Shown in pieces: positions 23,054 to 31,787 of a stretch of 42,032 nt of DNA. This stretch comes from an uncultured Collinsella sp. GTDB taxonomy: Bacteria; Actinomycetota; Coriobacteriia; Coriobacteriales; Coriobacteriaceae. Position 1 is the first letter of the stretch, and each line of letters begins with the position of its first letter. The stretch is taken from contig CAMQHT010000017.1 of the NCBI GenBank assembly GCA_947001705.1, positions 1 through 42,032 of the forward strand. The letters are read 5' to 3'. The position numbers and the translations under genes were made by a program. The notes under the pieces are model-generated. The model ran no database searches, had not been told where the DNA came from, and saw nothing but the letters and a program-made list of their open reading frames with translations.

Positions 23054-24062
23054 GCTCGTGCACCGTCCTTTCAATGAGGTGGTTCCACGCCTGCTTGAGC
23101 GATTTGGGGGCCATGGGCCTCATGCCGTCCATGGCGTGGGCCATGCAAAATGAGGCGGCGGCTTCAAGATCGCGCACGTCAACGGTCCAAGTCCATCCCG
23201 AATCGGTGTGTGCGAGCTCACCTCGCCCGCGCGTGAGGCCGTTGATCATATCGATCTGCGTCTGCGGGGCGAACGAGAACGTAGCCGCAACGGGCGGGCG
23301 GTCGGCAAAATCGAATTCAAAGAACAGGTAGTCGTTGAGATTGAAGTCTGCAGGGATGGCGTAGGCCTTCGAAGGACGCCAAGCGCGAACGATACGGTCG
23401 CAGCGGAATGTCCTGATGTCGTCGGTGGCATTGTCGAGGCCGCAGAAGTACGCAACGCCCTCGCGCTCGAACATGCCGTAGACGCAGACGGTACGCTCTT
23501 TCTGCTCACCGCGTCCGTTCTGATATAAAAATCGCAGCGCGCATCGCTCGGCAAAGGCGCTCCATACCGCATCGACGGTGGGAGAGCGGCGGATCGGTGC
23601 TTCGTCCGCCGTCGTCCTGCCGGTGAGGTAGGCAATCTTGGAACGAATATCGGCAAGCGGCGCGGCAAAAGTGGATGAGCCGGCCGCTATTGTCTGGTCG
23701 ATAGCGTTGAGCAGGATATCGGCGTCGTCTGCGGTGATGAGGCCGCCTGCCGCAAACGTGTGCTCGCGGTCGATTGTCCATGAGCTTTCCTCGGTCTCCT
23801 GCGCGCCGGCGGGGCGAACTTCCTTGATTAAGATGCCGCGTTCGAGCAGTTTGTCACGATCGCGCCGAAACTTGCGCTTATCCGAGTCGATATTGCCCGA
23901 GCCATATCCCAGGTCAGAATCCAAGACGATCTGCTCGGTCGTCAGCGGTTCGGGGGAGCTGTTGAGTACAAAGAAAAGATTGAGGATGCGCTGAGCCGTT
24001 TTATCGAAACTGGGCTCCGAATTCCCCTTTTTAATTGTCGCGGTCGCGTCGCTTGCCGTCAT
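23040..24062 (-). CDS. WYL-domain transcription regulator, PafB-like
   Basis: A 340-aa protein with a winged-helix N-terminus (about 20-90, RILNLFFVLNSSPEPLTTEQI), a WYL domain (about 175-240: CALRFLYQNG, RTVCVYGMFEREGVAYFCGLD, RTFRCDRI) and a C-terminal WCX-like domain. The WYL tripeptide itself is AYF here. First gene of a two-gene operon with the PafC-like regulator. ATG 24062 has GAGGA ten bases upstream. It diverges from the M28-like gene, so the 200-bp gap at 24063-24260 probably holds both promoters. Confidence 0.8.
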   Translation of the reverse strand: MTASDATATIKKGNSEPSFDKTAQRILNLFFVLNSSPEPLTTEQIVLDSDLGYGSGNIDSDKRKFRRDRDKLLERGILIKEVRPAGAQETEESSWTIDREHTFAAGGLITADDADILLNAIDQTIAAGSSTFAAPLADIRSKIAYLTGRTTADEAPIRRSPTVDAVWSAFAERCALRFLYQNGRGEQKERTVCVYGMFEREGVAYFCGLDNATDDIRTFRCDRIVRAWRPSKAYAIPADFNLNDYLFFEFDFADRPPVAATFSFAPQTQIDMINGLTRGRGELAHTDSGWTWTVDVRDLEAAASFCMAHAMDGMRPMAPKSLKQAWNHLIERTVHEHARA

Positions 24063-24186
24063 AGAGTCCTCGCATGAGAAGGTGGTTTGCTGCCATGATT
24101 TTAGTCCGATATGGAGATTAGGCTATATCCTTGTCCGCTCGGGGCGTTAAGATGGCCCGAATTCGGTCGTTTGCGCTCGCTCGGGG

Positions 24187-24192
24187 TATACT
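24187..24192 (+). promoter_or_regulatory. Possible -10 element of the M28-like gene
   Basis: TATACT lies 68 bp before the start at 24261. The best -35 match (TTCGGT, 24162-24167) is 19 bp away, so this is weak. Otherwise 24063-24260 shows no gene. Confidence 0.3.
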
Positions 24193-24260
24193 TTCGACTA
24201 TATACGGTTCTAATGTGCATGCATTGGGCCTATTTGTCGGATTATGGATGTGGAGCGCAC

Positions 24261-27200
24261 ATGGCGAACACCCAGAACTATATTAACCACCTGCTGCAGA
24301 ACACCGGCATCACGCCGGCATGCAGCGAAGAAGAGCGCTTGGCTGCCGAGGATATCGCTCAGATCTTCCGCAACCACGGCTTTGATCCCGAGGTTCAGGA
24401 GTTCAATGCCCCGGCGCCCAGCAGGTTGGCATTTGCCGTTACCGGTATTCTTGCGTTTGCCGGCGCCCTGCTGATGGGCATCGGCGGCGGCATCGGCTTG
24501 GTCGGCTCCTTGCTGGCCATTGTCGGCGCCGTTCTTTACGTGCTCGAGCGCACGGGCCACCCCGTGGTTTCGCGCCTGGGCAAGACGGGCGTGAGCCAAA
24601 ATGTCATCGCCTACCACAAGGCCTCGGGCCCGCTCGCGTCTCCGCGCAACCGCCCGGTGGTCGTTGTCGCACACTACGACTCTCCCCGTGCTGAGCTGCT
24701 CGCCCGCGAGCCCTATGCTTCGTATCGTGCGCTCATCGCCAAGCTGTTGCCCGTTGCCACGGTTGCCCCTGCTGCCGTTGCCATCTTGCGTATCCTGCCG
24801 CTCCCCGGCGCGCTCAAGGTTCTGCTGTGGATTGTCGCGATCCTCGCTTCCCTCGTTGCGCTCGCCAGCGCGGCAAACATCATTTCTAACCGTTTTGTGC
24901 TTCCCTATACGTCCGGCGCAGTGTGCAACAAGTCTTCTGTCGCCGCTATGCTCGGCGTTATGGACAACGTTGCTCCCTTCCAGGGCGAAAACGAGTTTCC
25001 CGACGATGTTCCGTTCGATACCTATTTTGGGGAGCAGAAGCGTCGTGCCGAGGAGATGGCGCGCGCAGCAGCGGAGTATGCCGCGGCCCAACAGCAAAAC
25101 GACTACGGCAACACCATCGAGTATGAAGAGCCTACCTACGCCGAGGACGAGTTCGGTCAGCCGATTGCTCCCGACGCTCAGACCGAGCCCGAACAGGGCG
25201 AGGCTTTCGACGAGCAGATCGAGGGCTTTGAGGGTGCGTCTGCCGACGAGACGCTGATTGGCGCCATCGTGCCCGAGGATCAGAATCAGGCTGTCCAGGC
25301 CGAAGAGTTCAATGACGAGGTTCCCACTGCCGAGCCGGCGGAGGAGCCTGTCGCGGCCGAGCCCGAGCCCAGGCTCTATCGCAATGCCGCCGGCAACATC
25401 CGCTTTGGTTCGGATGCCATCCGTGCGCTCGGAATGCTTCCCGAGTCCTGCACGCTCGATTACGAGGAAGGCGAGGAGCCGACGTTTGAGCCCGAGCCTG
25501 CCCCCGTCGTGACTGCATCTGCGCCCGTTGTCGCCGTGGATGATGAGTCTGCCGCGGTTGCCGCTGCCGTTGCCGAGCCCGAGGCGGTGTCCGCGATCGA
25601 TCCCGCGGCAGGACTGGACATTTTGGCTCCCGCCGCGCCGGCGCAAGACGTTACGGACGAGCCTGACGACGATTACGCTGAACAGCCGAGGCGCGTGTCT
25701 TACGAGAGCGATACTGATTTCTCGGCCGAGATTCCCGCGGCAACGCCCCATGCCGATATTGCATCCGCGTTCTCTTCGATTGGCGCCAGCGCTTCCAACT
25801 TCTTTAAGGGTGCGCTTGCAAAGGGCAGGAAATTTGTCGACGATTTCGAGGGGAAGCGCGCTGCCGCACGCGAGGCTGCCGAGCAGGAGGCTATCGCTCA
25901 GCAGCAGGCAGCCGAGGCGGCACGTGAGCGCGCGGCGCAAGAGTTCGAGCAGAACGAGGCTATGCAGTCCGTGCCTGTCGACGCCGCCGAAGCTACAACG
26001 TCCTTTGAGGCTCAGCAGCACGTCGATAGCACCATGTCGTTTGATGCCGCGCAGTTCGATTCCACGATAACGTTTGAAAAGCAAGGCACCGCGATTGCCG
26101 AGCCCCTTCCTGTTTCCGATGAGCAGGGCGACGCGGCAGACGATGACGAGCCTATTGATGCTGCCGAAATCCAAGATGTCGCCGGGCACGAGCCCGTCGA
26201 GGTCAACTGTGACGAAGGGCAATACGCGGCAGCCGATCAAGGTGATTCGACCGAGGTCGAGCAGGAGGAAGTGCCTGCGGTTTCCGAGGCTCCCGAGACA
26301 GATGGGTCGAGGCCTTACTCCACGCAGATTTTCACCATGCCGATCCCGAGTGGTTCCGGTGCCACGGTTGCCGATGTCGCTCCCACTCAGGACGAAACGG
26401 TCGATTCCCTTATGGCCCAGATTTCCTCCCAAGCATCGCCGCGTCCGCAGATGAATGTTCCCGATCCGGCGTCGGCACCGTCGCCTGCACCCTCCTCGTC
26501 TCCGCTGGCTTCGGTCCCCGATCCGTCGCTGCCGTCGATGAAGCAGACAAACGTTGCGTCTCGCACGTCGCTGTTCGACCTTCCCGATCCCTCCGCACAG
26601 GTCAACGACCCCTTTGCTACCGCTCAGGGTCCCGAACCCACATCGGCACCCGTTGCGCCTCCTATGCCCGTTGCGTCGGGCGCACAGCCGATCGAGACCA
26701 TTTCGGCTCCCGCCCCTGCGGCACCTAAGTCTCGCAAGCGCGGCCTGGGCGGCCTGTTCGGTCGTAAAAAGAAAAACGAACAGGACAGCATGAGTGACTG
26801 GCTGGGCGTCGAAGACGATTACGATGCCAAGAAGTCCGGTCGCGGCATCGGTTCGTGGGATAATTTCGAGGACGATAACGATGGCTGGAAGGGCGGCGCT
26901 ACGTCTTCCGACGGTGCTTCTTCCGAAGATATGCTCTCGGCTGTCGCTTCTATGGGCGACGATGAGCTGCTCGGTCACGATATCTGGTTTGTGGCAACGG
27001 GCGCCTCGGATTGTGATGGCGCCGGTATGAAGGCCTTCTTGGCTTCGCATCGCGATAAGCTCCGCGGCGTCTTCTTCATCAATCTTGAATCCGTCGGCGC
27101 CGGTAGGCTTTCGGTGGTGACGGTTGAGGGCGAACAGCAGCTGCTCAAGGGCGATCGCCGCATCATGAACCTGGTCAGCAAGGTGTGCAAGTCGTTCCAT

Positions 27201-27407
27201 GTCGATTGTGGCGCGCTCGAGATGCCCTATGCCAAGACCGATGCCTACGCCGCGCTCGAGGCGAGCCGCCGAGCCCTCACCATCGCCGGCGTGGACGGCA
27301 CGCGTCTGGCTTGCGCTCGTACCGAGGACGACCTGCCCCACAATGTCAACCCGACGAACATTGCCACGGTATCCGAGGTCGTGACCGAGGTTATCCGCCG
27401 TTCGTAG
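24261..27407 (+). CDS. M28-peptidase-like membrane protein with a very long disordered insertion
   Basis: A 1048-aa protein. The N-terminal part resembles the first half of an M28 aminopeptidase (AHYDSPRAE, His138/Asp140), broken by hydrophobic pairs at about 57-95 and 161-206. Residues from about 240 to 900 are Glu/Ala/Pro/Val-rich low complexity. Residues 907-1048 resemble the second half (VATGASDCDGAG, INLESVG, DDLPHNVNPTN). Compared with M28 enzymes the bridging Asp is Cys222, the Glu-Glu pair reads Ser-Asp and the later Asp is Glu, so catalysis is doubtful. The frame is open from 24111, but TGGAG before ATG 24261 and the family-like start MANTQNYINHLL favour 24261. No signal peptide. Function unknown; possibly a membrane scaffold. 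A small membrane protein follows. Confidence 0.8.
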   Translation: MANTQNYINHLLQNTGITPACSEEERLAAEDIAQIFRNHGFDPEVQEFNAPAPSRLAFAVTGILAFAGALLMGIGGGIGLVGSLLAIVGAVLYVLERTGHPVVSRLGKTGVSQNVIAYHKASGPLASPRNRPVVVVAHYDSPRAELLAREPYASYRALIAKLLPVATVAPAAVAILRILPLPGALKVLLWIVAILASLVALASAANIISNRFVLPYTSGAVCNKSSVAAMLGVMDNVAPFQGENEFPDDVPFDTYFGEQKRRAEEMARAAAEYAAAQQQNDYGNTIEYEEPTYAEDEFGQPIAPDAQTEPEQGEAFDEQIEGFEGASADETLIGAIVPEDQNQAVQAEEFNDEVPTAEPAEEPVAAEPEPRLYRNAAGNIRFGSDAIRALGMLPESCTLDYEEGEEPTFEPEPAPVVTASAPVVAVDDESAAVAAAVAEPEAVSAIDPAAGLDILAPAAPAQDVTDEPDDDYAEQPRRVSYESDTDFSAEIPAATPHADIASAFSSIGASASNFFKGALAKGRKFVDDFEGKRAAAREAAEQEAIAQQQAAEAARERAAQEFEQNEAMQSVPVDAAEATTSFEAQQHVDSTMSFDAAQFDSTITFEKQGTAIAEPLPVSDEQGDAADDDEPIDAAEIQDVAGHEPVEVNCDEGQYAAADQGDSTEVEQEEVPAVSEAPETDGSRPYSTQIFTMPIPSGSGATVADVAPTQDETVDSLMAQISSQASPRPQMNVPDPASAPSPAPSSSPLASVPDPSLPSMKQTNVASRTSLFDLPDPSAQVNDPFATAQGPEPTSAPVAPPMPVASGAQPIETISAPAPAAPKSRKRGLGGLFGRKKKNEQDSMSDWLGVEDDYDAKKSGRGIGSWDNFEDDNDGWKGGATSSDGASSEDMLSAVASMGDDELLGHDIWFVATGASDCDGAGMKAFLASHRDKLRGVFFINLESVGAGRLSVVTVEGEQQLLKGDRRIMNLVSKVCKSFHVDCGALEMPYAKTDAYAALEASRRALTIAGVDGTRLACARTEDDLPHNVNPTNIATVSEVVTEVIRRS

Positions 27408-27428
27408 ACGGAGCTCTAAGGAGTCAAC

Positions 27429-27647
27429 GTGTTTTCGTATATTAAGCGCCATTGGCCTGTCTACGTGATTTTGACCTTGATTGCCATTGCGTTAGGGTTT
27501 GGAGCTGCCTACATCGTGGGCGCGAAGGGCTCGACCCCCGCCTCCGCAATCAGCGAAGAGGTGGAGCAAGAACAGAGCACGGGTGCCGATGGGATTCCTG
27601 AGTCCGAGCAAGCAATCGTTGATGGTGGATCTTCGTCTGCAGAGTAG
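27429..27647 (+). CDS. Small single-span membrane protein
   Basis: A 72-aa protein with one membrane helix (about residues 9-31: VYVILTLIAIALGFGAAYIVGA) and an acidic, Ser-rich tail. GTG 27429 follows AAGGAG, 21 bp after the M28-like gene, so both are in one operon and end at the terminator at 27671-27706. No family recognised. Confidence 0.7.
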   Translation: MFSYIKRHWPVYVILTLIAIALGFGAAYIVGAKGSTPASAISEEVEQEQSTGADGIPESEQAIVDGGSSSAE

Positions 27648-27670
27648 ATGCGGCGATTTAAATGATTGAA

Positions 27671-27706
27671 AGCGGGCGAGCCGGGGGACTGGCTCGCCCG
27701 CTTTTT
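27671..27706. terminator. Bidirectional terminator between convergent genes
   Basis: A 12-bp perfect stem (27671-27682 with 27691-27702, 8-nt loop) followed by TTTTT on the plus strand; the minus side has only a short T-run. It serves the M28-like operon and probably the adhesin gene. Confidence 0.85.
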
Positions 27707-27713
27707 CATCGCG

Positions 27714-30700
27714 CTAGCGCTTCTTTGGGATTGACCTAAGGCGAGCGAACCATAGGGCTGCGGCACCCGAGGTCAGGAGCGCGGTGATGCAAGCGGCGAT
27801 GGGAGCTGACCCTGTTGCCGGTAGGTCCTGCGGTAGGGTACAGCGTTGAATGACACTGTCCTCGTCATGTGACTCAAGTTTATCGCCGCCGCCGTTGCGG
27901 CAAAGATCGACGCGTGCGCTGTTGGTGAGTGCAGTTTGGGGTGTGTAAGCCGACGTTGCCTGCATGTGCACGACTGCGCCCCGAGCATCTGTGCCAAGGA
28001 TTGCTTTGGCATCGTCAAGGTCGTCGTGCTCATCTTTGAGATCATCACGGGTCCAAGAATCCGTATCGCTTCGAGTCGTAAAGTCGGCGGCTACCGCACC
28101 GTATTCAATGCGAATGCCCGTCACGACGGTATTGGATGAAAGGTCGAGTTCTTTCGCCTCGAGTGTGGCGGATTCCGTGGTCGAGACATCCGCCTTCCAG
28201 AGGTGCCAGCCGTCGTAATCGACGAGGCGGCAATCTTCACCCAGACTCTCTTTTACTTCGTCGGACTCAAGCCAAGGATTTTCGTGCCCATCGTCAAGCG
28301 TCGCGTTTGCCGGCTCATCGACGTCTGTCGAGTCCAACGGCGTCGTGCGATACCACACGTTGCACAGACCGTTGAGGTCGCCGATGGCGACGGGGGTTTC
28401 GATTGAGACGAATCTCGCCGTGCCGTCTTTGGCGCACTCAAGATCATCGGTAATCGTAAACTCATCAACCCAAGTAGCGGAATCGTTTCGAGCATCGATG
28501 GTATAGGAGAAAAGCCCATCCGTATTGGTTTGCATCGCGGCGCGGTTTTTTCCATCGCCGTTAGCCAACAGACCCTTCCCGATAGGTTGGACAAGTTCCT
28601 GACGCTTGTCGACCTGTCCTTTGATCTCGATGGGCGCATCCTTCATCGCGACGGATTGGACTTCTCCCGTATCCTTTATTTCAAACGTTATCTCCTCGGC
28701 AAGGTCATAGGTCCGCGGAGACATCGTTTCGCGCAACGAGTAGGTACCGGGTGCAAGATGTTCGATGCGGTGCGGCTTGTCGGATGAGGTCCAGGAGTCT
28801 ATTTCGGTTTTATCGGGACCATATAAGGTGAGCTGTGCGCCTTTCACTTCCTGCTCTCCGCTTGCATCGACCTTGGAGATATCAACCTTGGTGTAATCGT
28901 CGGATACGTTAAGCCGTGCTTCCACAACGGGTGTTTTCTGGTCGGCATAGGTAAGGTCGACGATATGATGCGTCCGGTCGAGCAAGAAGCCGGTCGGCGC
29001 TTGAGTCTCGACAGCCTCGTAGCGTGCGGTGCCAGATCCCAGCGGGAGGTCGTCCGCGCGTGCTTCTCCAGTTTCATCCGTCGTGACGGTAGCGACAGCC
29101 TCGCCGTCGAGCGCGGCAATGCTACCGTCGGGGCGCACGATATCACCTGAGGCACGGATCTCAAAGATGGCGCCCGCGAGGCTGCTGCCGTCTACGGCAT
29201 CGGTTTTAACGATCCTGATGTTTCCGGTCGCGGCGTGGTCATAATACGAGACGATTGCAACGGGCGTTAGGTTTATATCGGCGGGTATGTTTACCTCGAT
29301 CTCTCCGCCGACAAGATAGGGCTCTTTGGCCGAGGTTTCGCGTACATAATAGGTGCCCGGCACGAGCGATTCGGGCAGTGTGACGGTGCCGGTCGCGTCA
29401 GTCGTAAAGGTGTCCATTACGTTATGTGCTGGATACCAGCATGTTTGTGAGACAGGTTTGTGATTGCTGTCGAGGAGTTGGAAGGTGAATCCGGCTAGGG
29501 GAACAGAGGCGCCTGTTTGGGCATCGCGTTTTACAATCTGGAGATGCGTCGACAGAGCGTGGTTGTCCACGATATATTGAAGCTCGGCGCCGTCGGAAAT
29601 CTGATTGGCCTCGACGGTCCATTCCCCCGCACGTTTAAAACCCTCGGGGACGGTTTCCGGAACCTCACGAACCGTGTAGCCGGCGCGGTCGTATGGGACG
29701 GCTCCGTGGACACCGGCTGGTCGCTTGCCTGTGCCGAACCATGCTTCGGGCTGGTCTTTGGTGGAGGCAAAGCCATAGATGTTTGTAGTCAGTGTGCCAA
29801 CAACCTGCTGAGAGCTGTTACTGACAACCTCAAAGACAACATCTCCTGCCGGCTGCTCCAGGCCGGATTGATCGCTATTGCCGTAGTCCTTGAATTTGGA
29901 AATCTCAAGGTCAAACGCAATGGGGATATTGGAAACGCGAGATTCGATCTCGACCACGCCTGAATCGCCGAGTTGGTCGGCTCCAACGGTGTAAGACCAA
30001 CTGTCACCGGAGGGCAAATAGCCCTCGGGCGCCTTCGATTCATAGATGGTAAAGGTTCCCAGGGGGACATCGGTGAGGGTAGCTCGACCGCTTTCATCGG
30101 TCCTGAGAGTTTGTGTCCATCCAGGGGTTGATTGCGATACGCACACGAATTCTGCTCCTGCGAGCGAGGCTCCAACTTGGGGGCCTGCATTCGTTGCGGC
30201 GTCGAGCTTTACAATGCGCAAGGTAATGGTGCCGGGTTGTTCATCAATGGTGACGTATCCGCCGTTATTCGTCGTGGTAAAGGCAATGCGATCGTGCAGG
30301 GGGATATAACCAGCTGGCGCTGTTATCTCAACTAGGTAGTATGCCGTGTTGGGTAGGAGTGTTGCCTGCGCTCGACCGTTGCTGTCCATCTGGACGGTGC
30401 CGACACGCGCGCCGCTGGCGCTCTCAAAAACATCGAATGTTGCCCCGTCAAACTGATAAGTATTGTTTCCGCTGGTAATGGCAGCGTTTGCAGACTGCTT
30501 TTGGAAGGAAACAGAGACCGCCGGCAGTACATAGAGCATGTCTTGACGTTTGCTGCCGCCCGATACGGTTCCTATATAGCGCCGCGCGCGGTGCGGAGCG
30601 GCTTTGATGCTTCCTGATTTTGCGCTGTCGTGGAGCCACCGCGCAGCCGCCACGACTTCATTGTCGGCGGTAAAGTGCCCGCTCTTGGTTTTGCCCTGAG

Positions 30701-31145
30701 CGGTTGTGTAGGAGTAGGTGCCGTCGACATGGGTAGTGCCGTTGAGCATCCATACGGCAAGCTGGGTGGCGGCGCGGGCGCGATCGGGTGAAAGATGGTA
30801 ACCGCCAAACGACGTGGCGGTAGGATATCCGTGACAAACGATTGCCGCGAACTCGTCGTCGAGCCACACCCAGCCTTGATCAAAGTTGAGCCATGGGCCG
30901 CCCGGCTTGGTGGGGCCGGGGCGCTCCTGGTTCATGCAGTAGGCAATCGAGGCGTCTTGAGCTTCATACTTGCCGATGAAGAAGGGCCCACAATCATCGC
31001 TAATAGTGCGGAAGCCGAGCTGGTCGTAGCCATCGACGGCAAATGCGGCTCCCGGTGCCAGACAGCCGAAAAGCAGGAAGAGGAGCAGGAGCAGCGGGCC
31101 TGTTGCGATTGCGCTGTGGACAGAGTGCGTGGGTGCGTTGGACAT
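27714..31145 (-). CDS. LPATG-anchored adhesin with thioester domain and CnaB repeats
   Basis: A 1143-aa exported surface protein. The signal peptide ends at about residue 36 (PGAAFA/VDG). A thioester domain follows: Cys70 in the AYCMNQ segment and Gln128 in TQLAVW are the residues that form the Cys-Gln thioester in TED adhesins. About six CnaB/SpaA-type domains come next, each starting with an I-x-K-x-D-like strand (IRIVKLDA, LQIVKRDA, IRIVKTDA, VDISKVDA) and carrying a Glu strand (YYVRETS, YEAVETQ, YSLRETM), consistent with Lys-Asn isopeptide bonds. A less typical domain precedes the sorting signal LPATG (1108-1112), a membrane helix and a basic tail. Sortase would link it to peptidoglycan; no sortase is in the window. 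ATG 31145 follows AAGGAGC. The layout suggests covalent attachment to host surfaces. Confidence 0.9.
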   Translation of the reverse strand: MSNAPTHSVHSAIATGPLLLLLFLLFGCLAPGAAFAVDGYDQLGFRTISDDCGPFFIGKYEAQDASIAYCMNQERPGPTKPGGPWLNFDQGWVWLDDEFAAIVCHGYPTATSFGGYHLSPDRARAATQLAVWMLNGTTHVDGTYSYTTAQGKTKSGHFTADNEVVAAARWLHDSAKSGSIKAAPHRARRYIGTVSGGSKRQDMLYVLPAVSVSFQKQSANAAITSGNNTYQFDGATFDVFESASGARVGTVQMDSNGRAQATLLPNTAYYLVEITAPAGYIPLHDRIAFTTTNNGGYVTIDEQPGTITLRIVKLDAATNAGPQVGASLAGAEFVCVSQSTPGWTQTLRTDESGRATLTDVPLGTFTIYESKAPEGYLPSGDSWSYTVGADQLGDSGVVEIESRVSNIPIAFDLEISKFKDYGNSDQSGLEQPAGDVVFEVVSNSSQQVVGTLTTNIYGFASTKDQPEAWFGTGKRPAGVHGAVPYDRAGYTVREVPETVPEGFKRAGEWTVEANQISDGAELQYIVDNHALSTHLQIVKRDAQTGASVPLAGFTFQLLDSNHKPVSQTCWYPAHNVMDTFTTDATGTVTLPESLVPGTYYVRETSAKEPYLVGGEIEVNIPADINLTPVAIVSYYDHAATGNIRIVKTDAVDGSSLAGAIFEIRASGDIVRPDGSIAALDGEAVATVTTDETGEARADDLPLGSGTARYEAVETQAPTGFLLDRTHHIVDLTYADQKTPVVEARLNVSDDYTKVDISKVDASGEQEVKGAQLTLYGPDKTEIDSWTSSDKPHRIEHLAPGTYSLRETMSPRTYDLAEEITFEIKDTGEVQSVAMKDAPIEIKGQVDKRQELVQPIGKGLLANGDGKNRAAMQTNTDGLFSYTIDARNDSATWVDEFTITDDLECAKDGTARFVSIETPVAIGDLNGLCNVWYRTTPLDSTDVDEPANATLDDGHENPWLESDEVKESLGEDCRLVDYDGWHLWKADVSTTESATLEAKELDLSSNTVVTGIRIEYGAVAADFTTRSDTDSWTRDDLKDEHDDLDDAKAILGTDARGAVVHMQATSAYTPQTALTNSARVDLCRNGGGDKLESHDEDSVIQRCTLPQDLPATGSAPIAACITALLTSGAAALWFARLRSIPKKR

Positions 31146-31199
31146 GGCTGCTCCTTATCCCTCGTGCGCCGCATGGGGAGGTTGCGACGCGTAGGATGA

Positions 31200-31237
31200 G
31201 GCTACCCCCGAGGTTCATGCGGGTAAGTACCGGAGCC
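31200..31237 (-). other. Possible structured leader upstream of the adhesin
   Basis: On the minus strand, TACCC (31225-31221) can pair with GGGTA (31206-31202) inside an outer GGCT/AGCC pairing (31237-31200). I do not recognise a riboswitch class. The rest of 31146-31399 shows no gene. Confidence 0.25.
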
Positions 31238-31399
31238 TGACCAAAAGCTTGCCCAATTCCTGACAAATTGAGCTCAAATACAACAATCAGGCAAAAGCGC
31301 AGGTAGAAGATAAGGAGAACAGGAGGCCAAAGGTCCTCGTCTCCACAATTGATGCGATTTTCAAACGAATCTCCACAGCTAAAACAAGCATCGCCACCC

Positions 31400-31429
31400 T
31401 TGTATCGAACAAGACAACCGCGTTATACT
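31400..31429 (+). promoter_or_regulatory. Promoter of tRNA-Gly
   Basis: TTGTAT (31400-31405), an 18-bp spacer and TATACT (31424-31429), 13 bp before the tRNA 5' end. Confidence 0.6.
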
Positions 31430-31442
31430 AGCCAACACACAA

Positions 31443-31517
31443 GCGGGCATCGCCAAGTGGTAAGGCATCAGCTTCCCAAGCTGACACTCGCGGGTTCGAG
31501 TCCCGTTGCCCGCTCCA
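31443..31517 (+). tRNA. tRNA-Gly(CCC)
   Basis: A complete cloverleaf: acceptor GCGGGCA/TGCCCGC, anticodon loop TTCCCAA giving CCC, T-arm CGGGTTCGAGTCCCG, encoded CCA at 31515-31517. Its last 18 bases recur at 31691-31708 and 31822-31839. Confidence 0.95.
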
Positions 31518-31525
31518 GAAAAAGT

Positions 31526-31560
31526 AAAAGCACGACACCGTTCCGGTGCCGTGCTTTTTT
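31526..31560 (+). terminator. Terminator of tRNA-Gly
   Basis: A stem of 15 pairs with one mismatch (31526-31540 with 31544-31558) ends in a T-run. Confidence 0.85.
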
Positions 31561-31571
31561 CAATAAAGCGC

Positions 31572-31587
31572 CGGGACTCGAACCCGC
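31572..31587 (-). repeat. Inverted copy of the tRNA-Gly T-arm
   Basis: CGGGACTCGAACCCGC is the exact reverse complement of the tRNA T-arm at 31490-31505. No other tRNA arm accompanies it. Confidence 0.7.
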
Positions 31588-31604
31588 CAGGGTGCGAGCG
31601 TAAA

Positions 31605-31654
31605 ACAAACGCGAAGCGTTTGTAGCGAGCAGGCGAAGGCGCCGGCAGGCGCCT
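31605..31654. repeat. Two mini-hairpins downstream of tRNA-Gly
   Basis: 31605-31623 is an 8-bp stem closed by a GAA triloop (core GCGAAGC); 31637-31654 is a 7-bp stem with loop GGCA. Both are perfect. Confidence 0.7.
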
Positions 31655-31656
31655 GA

Positions 31657-31708
31657 AGCCGGTGCGGATTTGCGAAGCAAATACGCGGACGTCCCGTTGC
31701 CCGCTCCA
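31657..31708 (+). repeat. 52-bp repeat ending in the tRNA-Gly 3' end, copy 1
   Basis: Identical to 31788-31839. It contains a 6-bp GAA-triloop hairpin (31668-31682) and ends with 18 nt identical to the tRNA-Gly 3' end including CCA. Confidence 0.9.
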
Positions 31709-31787
31709 TCGAGCGCGGGAGACTTTGGGGCGGCCAATTCAACAAAGTCTTCCCCATCGTCTCCGTGAATCCGAGGAGATCGACCGC

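Noticed and set aside
24210..27452. 1080-codon open frame antisense to the M28-like gene
   Set aside because: Composition is Arg/Gly/Leu shadow; the plus frame has a good start, M28-like motifs and a coupled downstream gene.
29565..29573. TTGTCCACG as a DnaA box
   Set aside because: Isolated inside the adhesin gene, far from the origin, and unlike the TTTTCAACA boxes of this window.
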